A stretch of 34,261 bases of DNA from Clostridia bacterium (GTDB lineage Bacteria; Bacillota; Clostridia; Oscillospirales; Acutalibacteraceae): assembly GCA_017407705.1 (NCBI GenBank), contig JAFQWA010000010.1:1-34261 (forward strand), written 5' to 3'. The notes beneath the pieces are model-generated. The model was not told where the DNA came from. It made no database searches and saw nothing but the letters and a program-made list of their open reading frames with translations. Both the position numbers and the translations under genes were made by a program. This document shows positions 23,212 to 31,530 of this stretch, piece after piece. How positions within the stretch are numbered: the first letter of the stretch is position 1; each line of letters opens with the position of its first letter.

Positions 23212-24759
23212 TTGAAAAAATCTCTCTTTATCAAAAACACACTCATACTGACCATTACTGCACTGATACTGCGGTTTATAGGTATGGTATTTCGTGTGTA
23301 TATGTCCAATAAGATAGGTGCTGAGGGCATGGGTCTGTATCAGCTCATATTTTCGGTATATATTCTTGCTGCCACCTTTGCCACGTCAGGTGTATCTACC
23401 GCTGTTACCCGTCTTATCACCGATGAAATGGTCTGCGGCACTAAAAAGTCGGTACTGCATATACTGCACAGAGCAATGCTGATTACCGTTATAATCGGCA
23501 CTGTTATAAATCTTGCAGTTTATTTTTTCGCACCTTTTATAGGTAATGTTTTTATCAAAGATGCAAGGTGTATTCCTGCTTTGAAAATACTGTCCTTTTC
23601 ACTGAATTTTATGGGCATCTCCTCTTGCTTAAAGGGATATTTTATGGCAAGACGAAAGGTATTATCTCCCTCATCAGCACAAATATTTGAACAGCTTGTG
23701 CGTATTTCAGTGGTTATGCTGATGCTAAGCGGATTTGCACATAAAGGGGTAGAATACTGCTGTTTTGCCGTGCTGTTTGGCGATACGGTAGCAGAGGCAA
23801 TGTCCTGCGGTTATATGTATATTGGGTATTTAATAGATAAACGCAAGTTAAGGGTGGAAAATTCAGCAGCAGTGCGTCCTATAAAAGGGGTAGTAAAAAG
23901 CATTTTGGCTATTGCTGTTCCCATAAGTGCGGGTAGGTATTTAAACTCACTGCTGAGAACAGTCGAAAACCTTTTAGTACCCACCTCGCTTACAAGCTTT
24001 AACGGCTCAAGAGAGTTATCCTTAGAGCAGTTTGGTATGTTAAAAGGAATGGCAATGCCTATTATATTTTTCCCATCTTCATTTTTAATGTCTATGTCTT
24101 CCCTGCTTATTCCCGAAATATCCGAAGCAAATGTATTAAACCAAAATGAGAAAATCAAGAAATCCGTATGCCGTGCAATACGTATAACCCTGATGCTTTC
24201 CATTTTACTAAGTGCACTGTTTACTGTTTTAGCAAACAAATTAGGCACACTTATTTATAACAGTAAGGATGTGGGTGTGCTGATAAAAATACTTGCACCC
24301 TTAGTGCCGTTTATGTATCTGGAAAGTGTGGTTGACGGAATGCTGAAAGGGTTGAATCAGCAAAACTATTCCCTTTTACACTCGGCAATAGACTCAGCAC
24401 TTCGTATAGTTTTAATAGTAGCATTAGTTCCAAAGTCCGGCATTTTCGGGTTTATGTTTGTTATGGTAATCAGCAACGTGTTTACATCATTTTTGAATTT
24501 GTTAAGACTTATCAAGGTAACAAAAATAAGGTTTTTAGCCTTTGAGTGGATAATAAAACCGCTGACAGCATCTGTATCAGCGGCGGCTTTAAGCTATTTG
24601 TTTTTGAATTTACTTGGTGATTTTGGCATTATATATTTGGTGCTTTACATTATAATAACAACGGTTTTGTATTTTGCTGTTATGTATCTGATAAAAGGAA
24701 TTACCGACAAGGATTTACAATTTATTCTGCCAAAAAACAAAATGCAAAAAGCAGACTGA
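23212..24759 (+). CDS. spoVB: stage V sporulation protein B-like flippase
   Basis: A 515-residue MATE/MOP-superfamily integral membrane protein with about 14 hydrophobic segments and a polysaccharide-flippase (PF01943-type) layout. The N-terminus KNTLILTITALILRFIGMVFRVYMSNKIGAEGMGLYQLIFSVY matches SpoVB closely. SpoVB is a lipid II or precursor flippase needed for spore cortex synthesis. The start is the TTG at 23212, 4 bases after the preceding stop, with GGGG upstream; a TTG at 23197 would give a longer start that does not fit the family. The stop TGA is part of a palindrome shared with the convergent helicase gene. The upstream peptidoglycan genes support the cortex assignment. Confidence 0.9.
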   Translation: MKKSLFIKNTLILTITALILRFIGMVFRVYMSNKIGAEGMGLYQLIFSVYILAATFATSGVSTAVTRLITDEMVCGTKKSVLHILHRAMLITVIIGTVINLAVYFFAPFIGNVFIKDARCIPALKILSFSLNFMGISSCLKGYFMARRKVLSPSSAQIFEQLVRISVVMLMLSGFAHKGVEYCCFAVLFGDTVAEAMSCGYMYIGYLIDKRKLRVENSAAVRPIKGVVKSILAIAVPISAGRYLNSLLRTVENLLVPTSLTSFNGSRELSLEQFGMLKGMAMPIIFFPSSFLMSMSSLLIPEISEANVLNQNEKIKKSVCRAIRITLMLSILLSALFTVLANKLGTLIYNSKDVGVLIKILAPLVPFMYLESVVDGMLKGLNQQNYSLLHSAIDSALRIVLIVALVPKSGIFGFMFVMVISNVFTSFLNLLRLIKVTKIRFLAFEWIIKPLTASVSAAALSYLFLNLLGDFGIIYLVLYIIITTVLYFAVMYLIKGITDKDLQFILPKNKMQKAD

Positions 24760-24773
24760 TCAGTCTGCTTTTT
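24746..24773. terminator. two-way terminator spanning both stop codons
   Basis: A 28-base perfect palindrome, centre at 24759/24760: AAAAAGCAGACTGA on the left and its exact complement on the right. The TGA stops of spoVB and of the helicase are the two halves of its centre (TGATCA), so each gene ends inside its own terminator stem. Confidence 0.92.
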
Positions 24774-27120
24774 TAATTCCTGCAAAATTTGCCATTATCT
24801 TTTTAGTTCCGGCAACGTCAAAAGCGATCTCCAGCAAATAGTCGTTACCCATTTCAGTGGCATTAAGCACCATACCCTCACCAAAGGTCTTGTGAACCAC
24901 TCTGTCACCCGACTTGTAAGTGGCGCTTGACACGGTTTGAGTGGGTTTAGAAACAGTTTTAGACATATTCTTAAACTGTGTTACAGCAGAGGTGGGTTTG
25001 TATGCAGGGACAGTACCGCCAAAAGTAGATCTTGGGATCTCGGGCATATCTTCAATAACACATCCGCCGGGAATCTCAGAAATAAAACGTGACGGGCGGT
25101 TATGACCTGTGGTACCGAACAGCATACGCTGAATAGAATTAACCAAATAAAGCTTTTTCTTAGCTCTGGTAATGCCCACGTAAGCCAGTCGGCGTTCCTC
25201 CTCCATCTCCTCAGGACCTGCATAAATACTCTGGTTGCCGGGGAAAATACCGTCTTCCATACCTACTAAAAACACTGTGTTAAACTCAAGTCCTTTTGCA
25301 GAATGGAGAGTCATCATAACAACACGGTCAGCATTTTCATCTAAGCTGTCAATATCTGTAATAAGGGCAACCTGCTCCAAAAATTCCGATAAAGACGGGT
25401 CCTCTGCCTCTTGCTCGTAGGTCAAGATACTGGAGGATAACTCGTTTACGTTGTTTACCCTATCTTCACCTTCCTCACCCTCTGCCTTTAAAGCGGCAAG
25501 GTATCCGGATTTATCAAGAGTAAGCTCCAACAGCTCGTGGACCGACACCTCTTGTGACAAATCAATAAGCTGCTGCATTTTGTTTGCAAATTCCATAAGC
25601 TTGGGAGCAACACGGGAAAGCTTTTCGTATCTATCAGCGGTTTTTAACACCTCAAACATAGACACACCAAGAACATTTGCAATCTCACTTACCGTATTTA
25701 CAGTAGTGTCACCTATTCCACGCTTAGGCTCATTTATAATACGACGCAAACGCAGGTCATCGTTGCTGTTGTTGATAAAGCTGAGATATGACATAACATC
25801 CTTGATCTCTTTACGCTCATAGAATCTAAATCCGCCGATAACCTTATAAGGAATACCCGAGCGCATAAAAGCATTTTCAATAGCATTAGACTGAGCGTTC
25901 ATACGGTACAAAACAGCACTGTCGGAAAACTTGCCACCATAACTAACCTGCTCTAACACCTTATCTGCAACAAACTTTGCTTCCTCATGCTCATTACGGG
26001 AGGTATGTATGGTGATCTTATCACCTTCACCGTTATCCGTCCAAAGATTTTTACCTTTTCTGCCCATATTGTGAGCAATAACACCGTTTGCCGCATTAAG
26101 AATATGGGTGGTTGAACGGTAGTTTTGTTCAAGTCTTATGGTTTTAGCATTTTTATATTCACTTTCAAAGCTTAAGATATTTTCAATGGTAGCGCCTCTG
26201 AAACGGTAGATAGACTGATCGTCATCACCCACAACGCATATATTTCTATGCTCTTGAGCTAACAGCTTTACAAACATATACTGGGCGTGGTTGGTGTCCT
26301 GATACTCGTCCACCATAACATACCTAAAACGGTTACGGTAAAAGGAAATAACTTCCTCATTTTCCTCAAACAAACGCACTGTGTTAGCAATGAGATCGTC
26401 AAAATCCATAGCATCATTGCTCTGCAGTGTACGCTGATACATGGAATAAACCTCAGCTATCTGCTTTTTACGGAAATCGCTGCCTGCAGATGCCAGATAC
26501 TCCTTAGGATCAATAAGACTGTCCTTAGCACGGCTGATTTCATTCATAATAGAACGGTGACTAAGCAGCTTATCATCTATATTGAGGCGCTTCTGACAGT
26601 CTTTAATAACCCTTTTAGCATCATCTGTATCGTAAATGGTAAAATGAGATGAATAGTCTATACGGTCACCGAATCTACGCAGAATTTTTGCGCAGGTAGA
26701 GTGAAAAGTACCAGCCCAGATGTCGTTACCGTCTTGCCCTAAAAAGTTTACCAAACGCTCCTTTAACTCACCTGCCGCCTTGTTGGTAAAGGTAATGGCA
26801 AGAATCTGCCAAGGCTCGGGAGCGTCTATCTTCAAAGCAGGGATAAGGGGTGCAGTTTTGATTTTACCGCTTAAATAATCCTTTATCTGCTCCACTTCAT
26901 TTGCGGATAGGTCGGGAGTATAGTCGCTCATATAAGCGTTGCCGTATTTAATAAGATATGCAATTCGATTTACCAAAACAGTGGTCTTTCCGCTGCCTGC
27001 ACCTGCCAATATCAGCACAGGACCTTTGGATGTGACCATTGCTTCAAACTGCATATCGTTCATTCGACTAAATTCTTTTTTTATCAGATTACGTTTTAGT
27101 GTAGTAAATTCAGTTTGCAA
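24760..27120 (-). CDS. pcrA: ATP-dependent DNA helicase, UvrD/PcrA family
   Basis: A 786-residue superfamily 1A 3'-5' helicase. Motifs in order: Q-type start (MNDMQFEAM), Walker A LAGAGSGKTT at about 38-47, Ia (AITFTNKAAGELKERL), WAGTFHSTCAKILRR, Walker B/motif II VMVDEYQDTN, motif III VVGDDDQSIYRFRGA, motif IV (LEQNYRS), motif V (VMMTLHSAKGLEFNTVFLVGMEDGIFP) and motif VI (EEERRLAYVGITRAKKKLYL). An extra segment of about 35 residues (DYTPDLSANEVEQIKDYLSG region) lies after motif I. The C-terminal tail (SATYKSGDRVVHKTFGEGMVLN) is a tudor-like PcrA domain. The start TTG at 27120 follows GAAAGGAT. It is the last gene of a minus-strand operon behind araC and an esterase, 13 bases from the latter. 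Confidence 0.93.
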   Translation of the reverse strand: MQTEFTTLKRNLIKKEFSRMNDMQFEAMVTSKGPVLILAGAGSGKTTVLVNRIAYLIKYGNAYMSDYTPDLSANEVEQIKDYLSGKIKTAPLIPALKIDAPEPWQILAITFTNKAAGELKERLVNFLGQDGNDIWAGTFHSTCAKILRRFGDRIDYSSHFTIYDTDDAKRVIKDCQKRLNIDDKLLSHRSIMNEISRAKDSLIDPKEYLASAGSDFRKKQIAEVYSMYQRTLQSNDAMDFDDLIANTVRLFEENEEVISFYRNRFRYVMVDEYQDTNHAQYMFVKLLAQEHRNICVVGDDDQSIYRFRGATIENILSFESEYKNAKTIRLEQNYRSTTHILNAANGVIAHNMGRKGKNLWTDNGEGDKITIHTSRNEHEEAKFVADKVLEQVSYGGKFSDSAVLYRMNAQSNAIENAFMRSGIPYKVIGGFRFYERKEIKDVMSYLSFINNSNDDLRLRRIINEPKRGIGDTTVNTVSEIANVLGVSMFEVLKTADRYEKLSRVAPKLMEFANKMQQLIDLSQEVSVHELLELTLDKSGYLAALKAEGEEGEDRVNNVNELSSSILTYEQEAEDPSLSEFLEQVALITDIDSLDENADRVVMMTLHSAKGLEFNTVFLVGMEDGIFPGNQSIYAGPEEMEEERRLAYVGITRAKKKLYLVNSIQRMLFGTTGHNRPSRFISEIPGGCVIEDMPEIPRSTFGGTVPAYKPTSAVTQFKNMSKTVSKPTQTVSSATYKSGDRVVHKTFGEGMVLNATEMGNDYLLEIAFDVAGTKKIMANFAGIKKAD

Positions 27121-27133
27121 AATTAAAATCCTT

Positions 27134-27910
27134 TCAACTTATAAATCCTTTTTGCTTAAGCCATCTCTCACAAAGCACTGTCCACTGAGATACCGACGGG
27201 CATCCTGATGCCAGTCCCATACCGTGATTGCCTTTAGGGAAAATGTGCAGCTCACAGTCAAGTCCCAGCTTATTATAGCTTTGTGCTAATGCAATTGAGT
27301 TGCTGACATTAACAGTAGCATCCTCAAAGGTGTGCCATATAAACAGTGGCGGCATACCTTCGTGGGCGGCTTTTTCAAGGGACAGCTTATCATAAAGCTC
27401 GGCTTTTTTGCCTGTTAAATTATCGGCAGAGCCAATATGGGCATCGGTTACAAATGAGATAACGGGATAGCACAGTATCATACCTGCCACCTTAGAGGAT
27501 AGCTTGTCTATCTCATCACCGTCAAAGCCACAGCAAGTAAATGTACCGCCCATACCTGCTAAATGACCACCTGCAGAAAAGCCTAAGGTAAGCACCTTAT
27601 CAGGGTCAGCATTAAGCTTATCTGCATTGAATTTCACAAGCTTTATAGCACGTTGAACGTCTAACAGCTGCACGGGATAAGCATAGGGCTTTACACGATA
27701 GTTAAGCACCACAGCAGACACACCGATACCGTTAAGCCACTTTGCAATAGGCTCCCCCTCGTGGGGTGCTAACCATTCGTATCCACCGCCGGGGCAAACC
27801 ACAACGCAGGCATTGTTCTCACCCTTTGCAGGATAAAGTGTAATAAAAGGCTCCTGAGAGTATTCTTCATTATACAAAGGAATATCGTTATAAAGCTTTA
27901 AAGTTTCCAT
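27134..27910 (-). CDS. alpha/beta hydrolase, carbohydrate-esterase-like
   Basis: A 258-residue alpha/beta hydrolase of the BD-FAE or acetyl-xylan-esterase-like group. The oxyanion-type loop CPGGGYEWLAPHEGEP is at 39-54, the nucleophile elbow GFSAGG carries S112, and D197 (FEDATVNV) and H229 (GNHGMG) complete the triad. No signal peptide, so it acts in the cytosol, probably removing acyl groups from sugars or glycosides taken up by the cell. I prefer the ATG at 27910: a GTG at 27919 lies within the ribosome site GGTGGAT. The gene lies 9 bases after an AraC regulator and divergent from a sugar-catabolic operon, which supports the carbohydrate role. Confidence 0.88.
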   Translation of the reverse strand: METLKLYNDIPLYNEEYSQEPFITLYPAKGENNACVVVCPGGGYEWLAPHEGEPIAKWLNGIGVSAVVLNYRVKPYAYPVQLLDVQRAIKLVKFNADKLNADPDKVLTLGFSAGGHLAGMGGTFTCCGFDGDEIDKLSSKVAGMILCYPVISFVTDAHIGSADNLTGKKAELYDKLSLEKAAHEGMPPLFIWHTFEDATVNVSNSIALAQSYNKLGLDCELHIFPKGNHGMGLASGCPSVSQWTVLCERWLKQKGFIS

Positions 27911-27919
27911 AATATCCAC

Positions 27920-28789
27920 CTATTTCTTTTCACCACTTCTGTAATAAGAGGGAGTTTTTCCTGTAACCTTCTTGAAGCTTTTTATAAAGTTAGTGCTGTT
28001 ATTAAATCCACACAGTGTAGCTATCTCAGTCATAGACTTGTTGGTTGAGCGAATATACTCAATAGACCTTGCCACACGGGATTTAACAATATATTCAATA
28101 GGAGTAACACCGTTAAAGGCTTTAAAGGACGTGGAAAAGTGGGATGGGCTCATAAGTGCGATGTTTGCCAGATCGTCAAGCTTAATATCATCTGCAAGGT
28201 GATCTTTTATATAAACAAATACCTTTCTCATGGCATCGGTATCTTTCAGCACAACTGCATTTTCCTCAGTGGTTTTTGTAACACAGTCAAAGTTGCGTAT
28301 CATTTCCACAAATATACTTTGAAGCTTAATCTTTATCATAAGGTCGTAAGCCTCAGTGCAATTAAGAAATTCCTGTTCAATACCGATCATAAGATCATAT
28401 ATTCTTTTAGTAGCGGGGTTGTTTCGGTCCAAACGGTTTTCAAAATTATTGTTTCTGTCAAAAAATACCTTTAAAAAACCGTAATCTATACCACGGGACA
28501 AGTTATTCCAAATAAACTCAGGCTCAAAATGAATTACCATATTAAGCAGCTGCTGCCCTTTATCTACTTTAAGACAATGAGGCTCAATGTTGTTAAACAA
28601 GAACACGTCATAAGGGCGAACGTCATACCACTTACCGTCAACATAATACTGACCGAAGCCTGCCTTAACGCAAGAAATCTCCAGTCTGCTATGGGTGTGT
28701 GGCGCCGCTTTATAGGTATCATCCAGGTAATGATTTTGCAACGCTAAAAGTTCCGCTGAGCTTTTGTCATATAACACATTATCTTTCAT
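27920..28789 (-). CDS. AraC-family transcriptional regulator
   Basis: A 289-residue regulator. The N-terminal half is a cupin-like sensor (THSRLEISCVKAGFGQYYVDGKWYDVRPYDVFLFNNIEPHCLKV, about 32-75), usual for sugar-responsive AraC proteins. Residues about 185-285 hold two helix-turn-helix units: LDDLANIALMSPSHFSTSFKAFNGVTPIEYI and SMTEIATLCGFNNSTNFIKSFKKVTGKTPSYYR, the AraC signature. The ATG at 28789 follows GGTGG. It heads the araC-esterase-pcrA unit and faces the ThuA/Gfo-Idh/TIM-barrel operon across a 153-base divergent region with operator-like repeats, so it likely controls both sides in response to a sugar-derived ligand. Confidence 0.93.
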   Translation of the reverse strand: MKDNVLYDKSSAELLALQNHYLDDTYKAAPHTHSRLEISCVKAGFGQYYVDGKWYDVRPYDVFLFNNIEPHCLKVDKGQQLLNMVIHFEPEFIWNNLSRGIDYGFLKVFFDRNNNFENRLDRNNPATKRIYDLMIGIEQEFLNCTEAYDLMIKIKLQSIFVEMIRNFDCVTKTTEENAVVLKDTDAMRKVFVYIKDHLADDIKLDDLANIALMSPSHFSTSFKAFNGVTPIEYIVKSRVARSIEYIRSTNKSMTEIATLCGFNNSTNFIKSFKKVTGKTPSYYRSGEKK

Positions 28790-28811
28790 AAATCCACCGC
28801 CGTATTTATGT

Positions 28812-28919
28812 AAAATAGTTTAATTTGTTCCAAAAATAGTTAAAGACATTGAAAAACACAAGATATATTATAAACTTAAATACATTATACAATTTATATC
28901 GCTTTAAGTAAACTATTTT
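28812..28919. promoter_or_regulatory. divergent control region with three operator-like repeats
   Basis: AAAATAGTTTA (28812-28822) and AAAATAGTTAA (28833-28843) are direct repeats 21 bases apart, two helical turns, the spacing known for AraC half-sites. An exact inverted copy, TAAACTATTTT, is at 28909-28919, just before the ThuA-like gene. A TATAAT on the minus strand (28872-28867) is the likely -10 of araC. The plus-strand promoter is weak by eye, as expected for an activated promoter. Confidence 0.55.
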
Positions 28920-28942
28920 TTGTAAAAAAAGGTGTGATTATT

Positions 28943-29656
28943 TTGATCAGAGTTACTGTATGGAATGAAAACGTTCACGAGCGTGAGCATCAGGGTGTCC
29001 GTGACATCTACCCCGACGGTATTCACGGATGTATTGCAAAGTTTTTGGAGCTGGATGAAGAGATAGTTGCAAAAACCGCAACCCTTGAAATGCCTTCTCA
29101 CGGTCTTACCGATGAGGTGCTTGAAAACACCGACGTTTTGATCTGGTGGGCACATTGTCATCACCACGAGGTTTCAGATGAGATCGCAAAGAAGGTTCAG
29201 CAGGCAGTTTTGAAGGGTATGGGACTTATCGTTTTGCACTCAGGTCATCTTTGCAAACCCTTTACCCTGCTTATGGGCACCTCCTGCACACTTAAATGGC
29301 GTGATAACGACCGTGAGCGTGTTTGGTGCTGCAATCCGGGTCATCCCATTGCTAAGGCTATTCCCGAGCAGTTTGAGATTCCCGTTGAGGAAATGTACGG
29401 TGAGTTTTTCGATATTCCCAACCCCGATGAGGTTGTGTTCCTTGGTTGGTTCAAAGGCGGAGAGGTTTTCAGAAGCGGCGTGACCTTTACCCGTGGCAGA
29501 GGTAGAATATTCTATTTCCAGCCCGGTCACGAATGGAATCCTACATACCACATTGAGCCTGTTCAGAAAATCATAACAAATGCGGTTAAGTGGGCAGCAC
29601 CGACTTGCAGAATTGACGAAATCGGTTGTCCTAACACTCAGCCGCTTGAAAAATAG
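28943..29656 (+). CDS. ThuA-like domain protein
   Basis: A 237-residue cytosolic protein of the ThuA family (class I glutamine-amidotransferase-like fold). Matching segments are VTVWNENVHEREH at the N-terminus, DVLIWWAHCHHHEVSDEIAKKV, GMGLIVLHSGHLCKPFTLLMG and the C-terminal GRIFYFQPGHEWNPTYHIEPVQKIITNAVKWAA. ThuA acts with the dehydrogenase ThuB in trehalose and related disaccharide use, where 3-keto sugars are intermediates; its exact chemistry is not settled. I place the start at the TTG at 28943, 8 bases after AAAGGTG; a GTG at 28934 lies in that site. First gene of a four-gene operon. Confidence 0.88.
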   Translation: MIRVTVWNENVHEREHQGVRDIYPDGIHGCIAKFLELDEEIVAKTATLEMPSHGLTDEVLENTDVLIWWAHCHHHEVSDEIAKKVQQAVLKGMGLIVLHSGHLCKPFTLLMGTSCTLKWRDNDRERVWCCNPGHPIAKAIPEQFEIPVEEMYGEFFDIPNPDEVVFLGWFKGGEVFRSGVTFTRGRGRIFYFQPGHEWNPTYHIEPVQKIITNAVKWAAPTCRIDEIGCPNTQPLEK

Positions 29657-29679
29657 AACTTATTTTGGAGGTATATAAA

Positions 29680-30765
29680 ATGGCAAACAAGGTTAAAGTT
29701 GGTATCATCGGATGCGGTGGTATCGCAAACGGAAAGCACTTACCTGCTCTGAAAAAAGAGGAACGTGTTGAACTGGTAGCATTCTGTGACATCGTAGTTG
29801 AACGTGCTGAGAAGGCAGCTAAAGACTACGGCACACCCGATGCTAAGGTTTACACCGACTACAAAGAGATGCTTAAAGATGAGTCTATTGAGGTTGTTCA
29901 CGTTTTGACTCCCAATAGAATGCACGGTCCTTGCACCGTTGACGCTCTTTATGCAGGTAAACACGTTATGTGCGAAAAGCCCATGGCTAAAACTGCTGAG
30001 GATGCACGTAAGATGGTTCAGGCAGCAAAAGATACAGGCAAGATTTTGTCTATCGGTTATCAGAACCGTTATCGCAAAGACTCTTTGTATCTCAAAAAGT
30101 TGGTTGAGCGTGGCGACTTAGGTGACATCTACTTCGCAAAGGCTCACGCTATCCGTAGAAGAGCTGTTCCCACTTGGGGCGTTTTCACCAATGAATATGA
30201 GCAGGGCGGCGGTTCTTTGATCGACATCGGAACACACGCTCTCGACCTTACACTTTGGATGATGGATAATTACAAGCCCAAGGCTGTTATGGGTACTGCG
30301 TTTAAAAAGTTAGGCTCAATTCCCGAAAGTGGCAACGCTTGGGGTGACTGGGATGTTAATAATTTCACCGTTGAAGATTCAGCATTCGGTTACATCACTA
30401 TGGAAAACGGCGCTACAATCTTCTTAGAGTCCAGCTGGGCACTTAACACACTTGACGAGGGCGAAGCAAGAACATCACTTTGCGGTACAAAAGCAGGTGC
30501 TGATATGCGTGACGGCCTTAGAATTAACAAGTGCGATATGAACGTTTTGGAAACTATCAAACCTAATCTTGACGGTAAGGGCGTTGCATTCTTTGATGCA
30601 AGTTCAGGTCCCTCACCTGCTGATGCTGAGTGCAAAACCTTCTATAACGCTGTTATTGACGGTAAAGAGCTTATTGTTAAGCCCGAGCAGGCATTGGTAG
30701 TTACCGAGATTTTGGAAGCTATCTACACATCAAGCAAAACAGGTAAGGCTGTTTATTTTGACTAA
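29680..30765 (+). CDS. Gfo/Idh/MocA-family NAD(P)-dependent dehydrogenase
   Basis: A 361-residue sugar or cyclitol dehydrogenase. The Rossmann loop VGIIGCGGIANGKHLPAL is at about 6-23. VVHVLTPNRMH and the CEKPMAK motif (catalytic Lys region) follow near 87-105. The substrate loop GGGSLIDIGTHALDLTLWMM provides the conserved D-x3-H pair at about 183. The C-terminal half is the usual open-faced beta-sheet. The ATG at 29680 lies 7 bases after TTGGAGG. Such enzymes oxidise a hydroxyl (often C3) of a sugar or glycoside. Next to a ThuA-like protein it resembles the ThuA-ThuB pair. Confidence 0.93.
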   Translation: MANKVKVGIIGCGGIANGKHLPALKKEERVELVAFCDIVVERAEKAAKDYGTPDAKVYTDYKEMLKDESIEVVHVLTPNRMHGPCTVDALYAGKHVMCEKPMAKTAEDARKMVQAAKDTGKILSIGYQNRYRKDSLYLKKLVERGDLGDIYFAKAHAIRRRAVPTWGVFTNEYEQGGGSLIDIGTHALDLTLWMMDNYKPKAVMGTAFKKLGSIPESGNAWGDWDVNNFTVEDSAFGYITMENGATIFLESSWALNTLDEGEARTSLCGTKAGADMRDGLRINKCDMNVLETIKPNLDGKGVAFFDASSGPSPADAECKTFYNAVIDGKELIVKPEQALVVTEILEAIYTSSKTGKAVYFD

Positions 30766-30776
30766 TAGGTGATTAT

Positions 30777-31511
30777 ATGAAAAAGTTTAGTTTACAGCTT
30801 TATTCTCTTAGAAAAGAAACCGAAAAGGATTTTAAGGGTGCTATTGAAAAGGTTGCTAAAATGGGATATACCGGCGTTGAATTTGCCGGATACGGCGGTC
30901 TTGCTGCTGAGGAAATGAAAGAGCTGTTAGATGCTAACAACTTAGAGGCCGTTTCTTCCCACGTTGGTATTGATGAGCTTGAAAACAACCTGGAATATCA
31001 CATCAACTTCCTTAAAACCTGCGGATGTCAGTATATTATTTGCCCTTATACCGTTATGGAAACTGCTGAGGATGCCATTAAAATCGCTGAAAGACTTAAC
31101 GTTATCGCTGATAAATGCGCTATGGCAGGTATGAACTTCGGCTATCATAACCACGCTCACGAGTTCAAAAAAGACGGCGACGAGTATCTGTTTGATATTA
31201 TGTTCAGTCACTGCAACGACTTGGTTTTGGCAGAGCCTGATGTTTATTGGGTAAAATTTGCTGATGCTGAGCCCGTTGACGTTATCAGAAAATATGCCGG
31301 TAAAACTCCCCTTGTGCACTTAAAACAGTTAGGTATTGTTGACGGTGAGAAGAAAAACGTTGTTTTTGATAAGGGCATTATCGACTTTAAAGACATCGTT
31401 AAGGTTGCAGAATTACTGGGTACAGAGCACTTCATCGTTGAGCAGGAAGCTTTAGACGAGGATCAGTTCAACTCCTGCAAAATCGATGCTGACGTTATGA
31501 AATCACTTTAA
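30777..31511 (+). CDS. sugar phosphate isomerase/epimerase-like TIM-barrel protein
   Basis: A 244-residue AP-endonuclease-2-fold enzyme. Visible metal-site elements: E in GYTGVEFAG (strand 1-2), NYHNHAHEF-like GYHNHAHEFKK with two His near 124-126, D in LAEPDVYWVKFAD, HLKQLG, and a C-terminal FIVEQEAL with the last Glu. A divalent metal is expected. Members isomerise, epimerise or cleave keto sugars and cyclitols. The gene begins 11 bases after the dehydrogenase with a modest ribosome site (TAGGTGATT), so it is translated from the same message. It is shorter than the next gene, which has the same fold. Confidence 0.88.
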   Translation: MKKFSLQLYSLRKETEKDFKGAIEKVAKMGYTGVEFAGYGGLAAEEMKELLDANNLEAVSSHVGIDELENNLEYHINFLKTCGCQYIICPYTVMETAEDAIKIAERLNVIADKCAMAGMNFGYHNHAHEFKKDGDEYLFDIMFSHCNDLVLAEPDVYWVKFADAEPVDVIRKYAGKTPLVHLKQLGIVDGEKKNVVFDKGIIDFKDIVKVAELLGTEHFIVEQEALDEDQFNSCKIDADVMKSL

Positions 31512-31530
31512 TTGAAAGGATGACTGTTTT

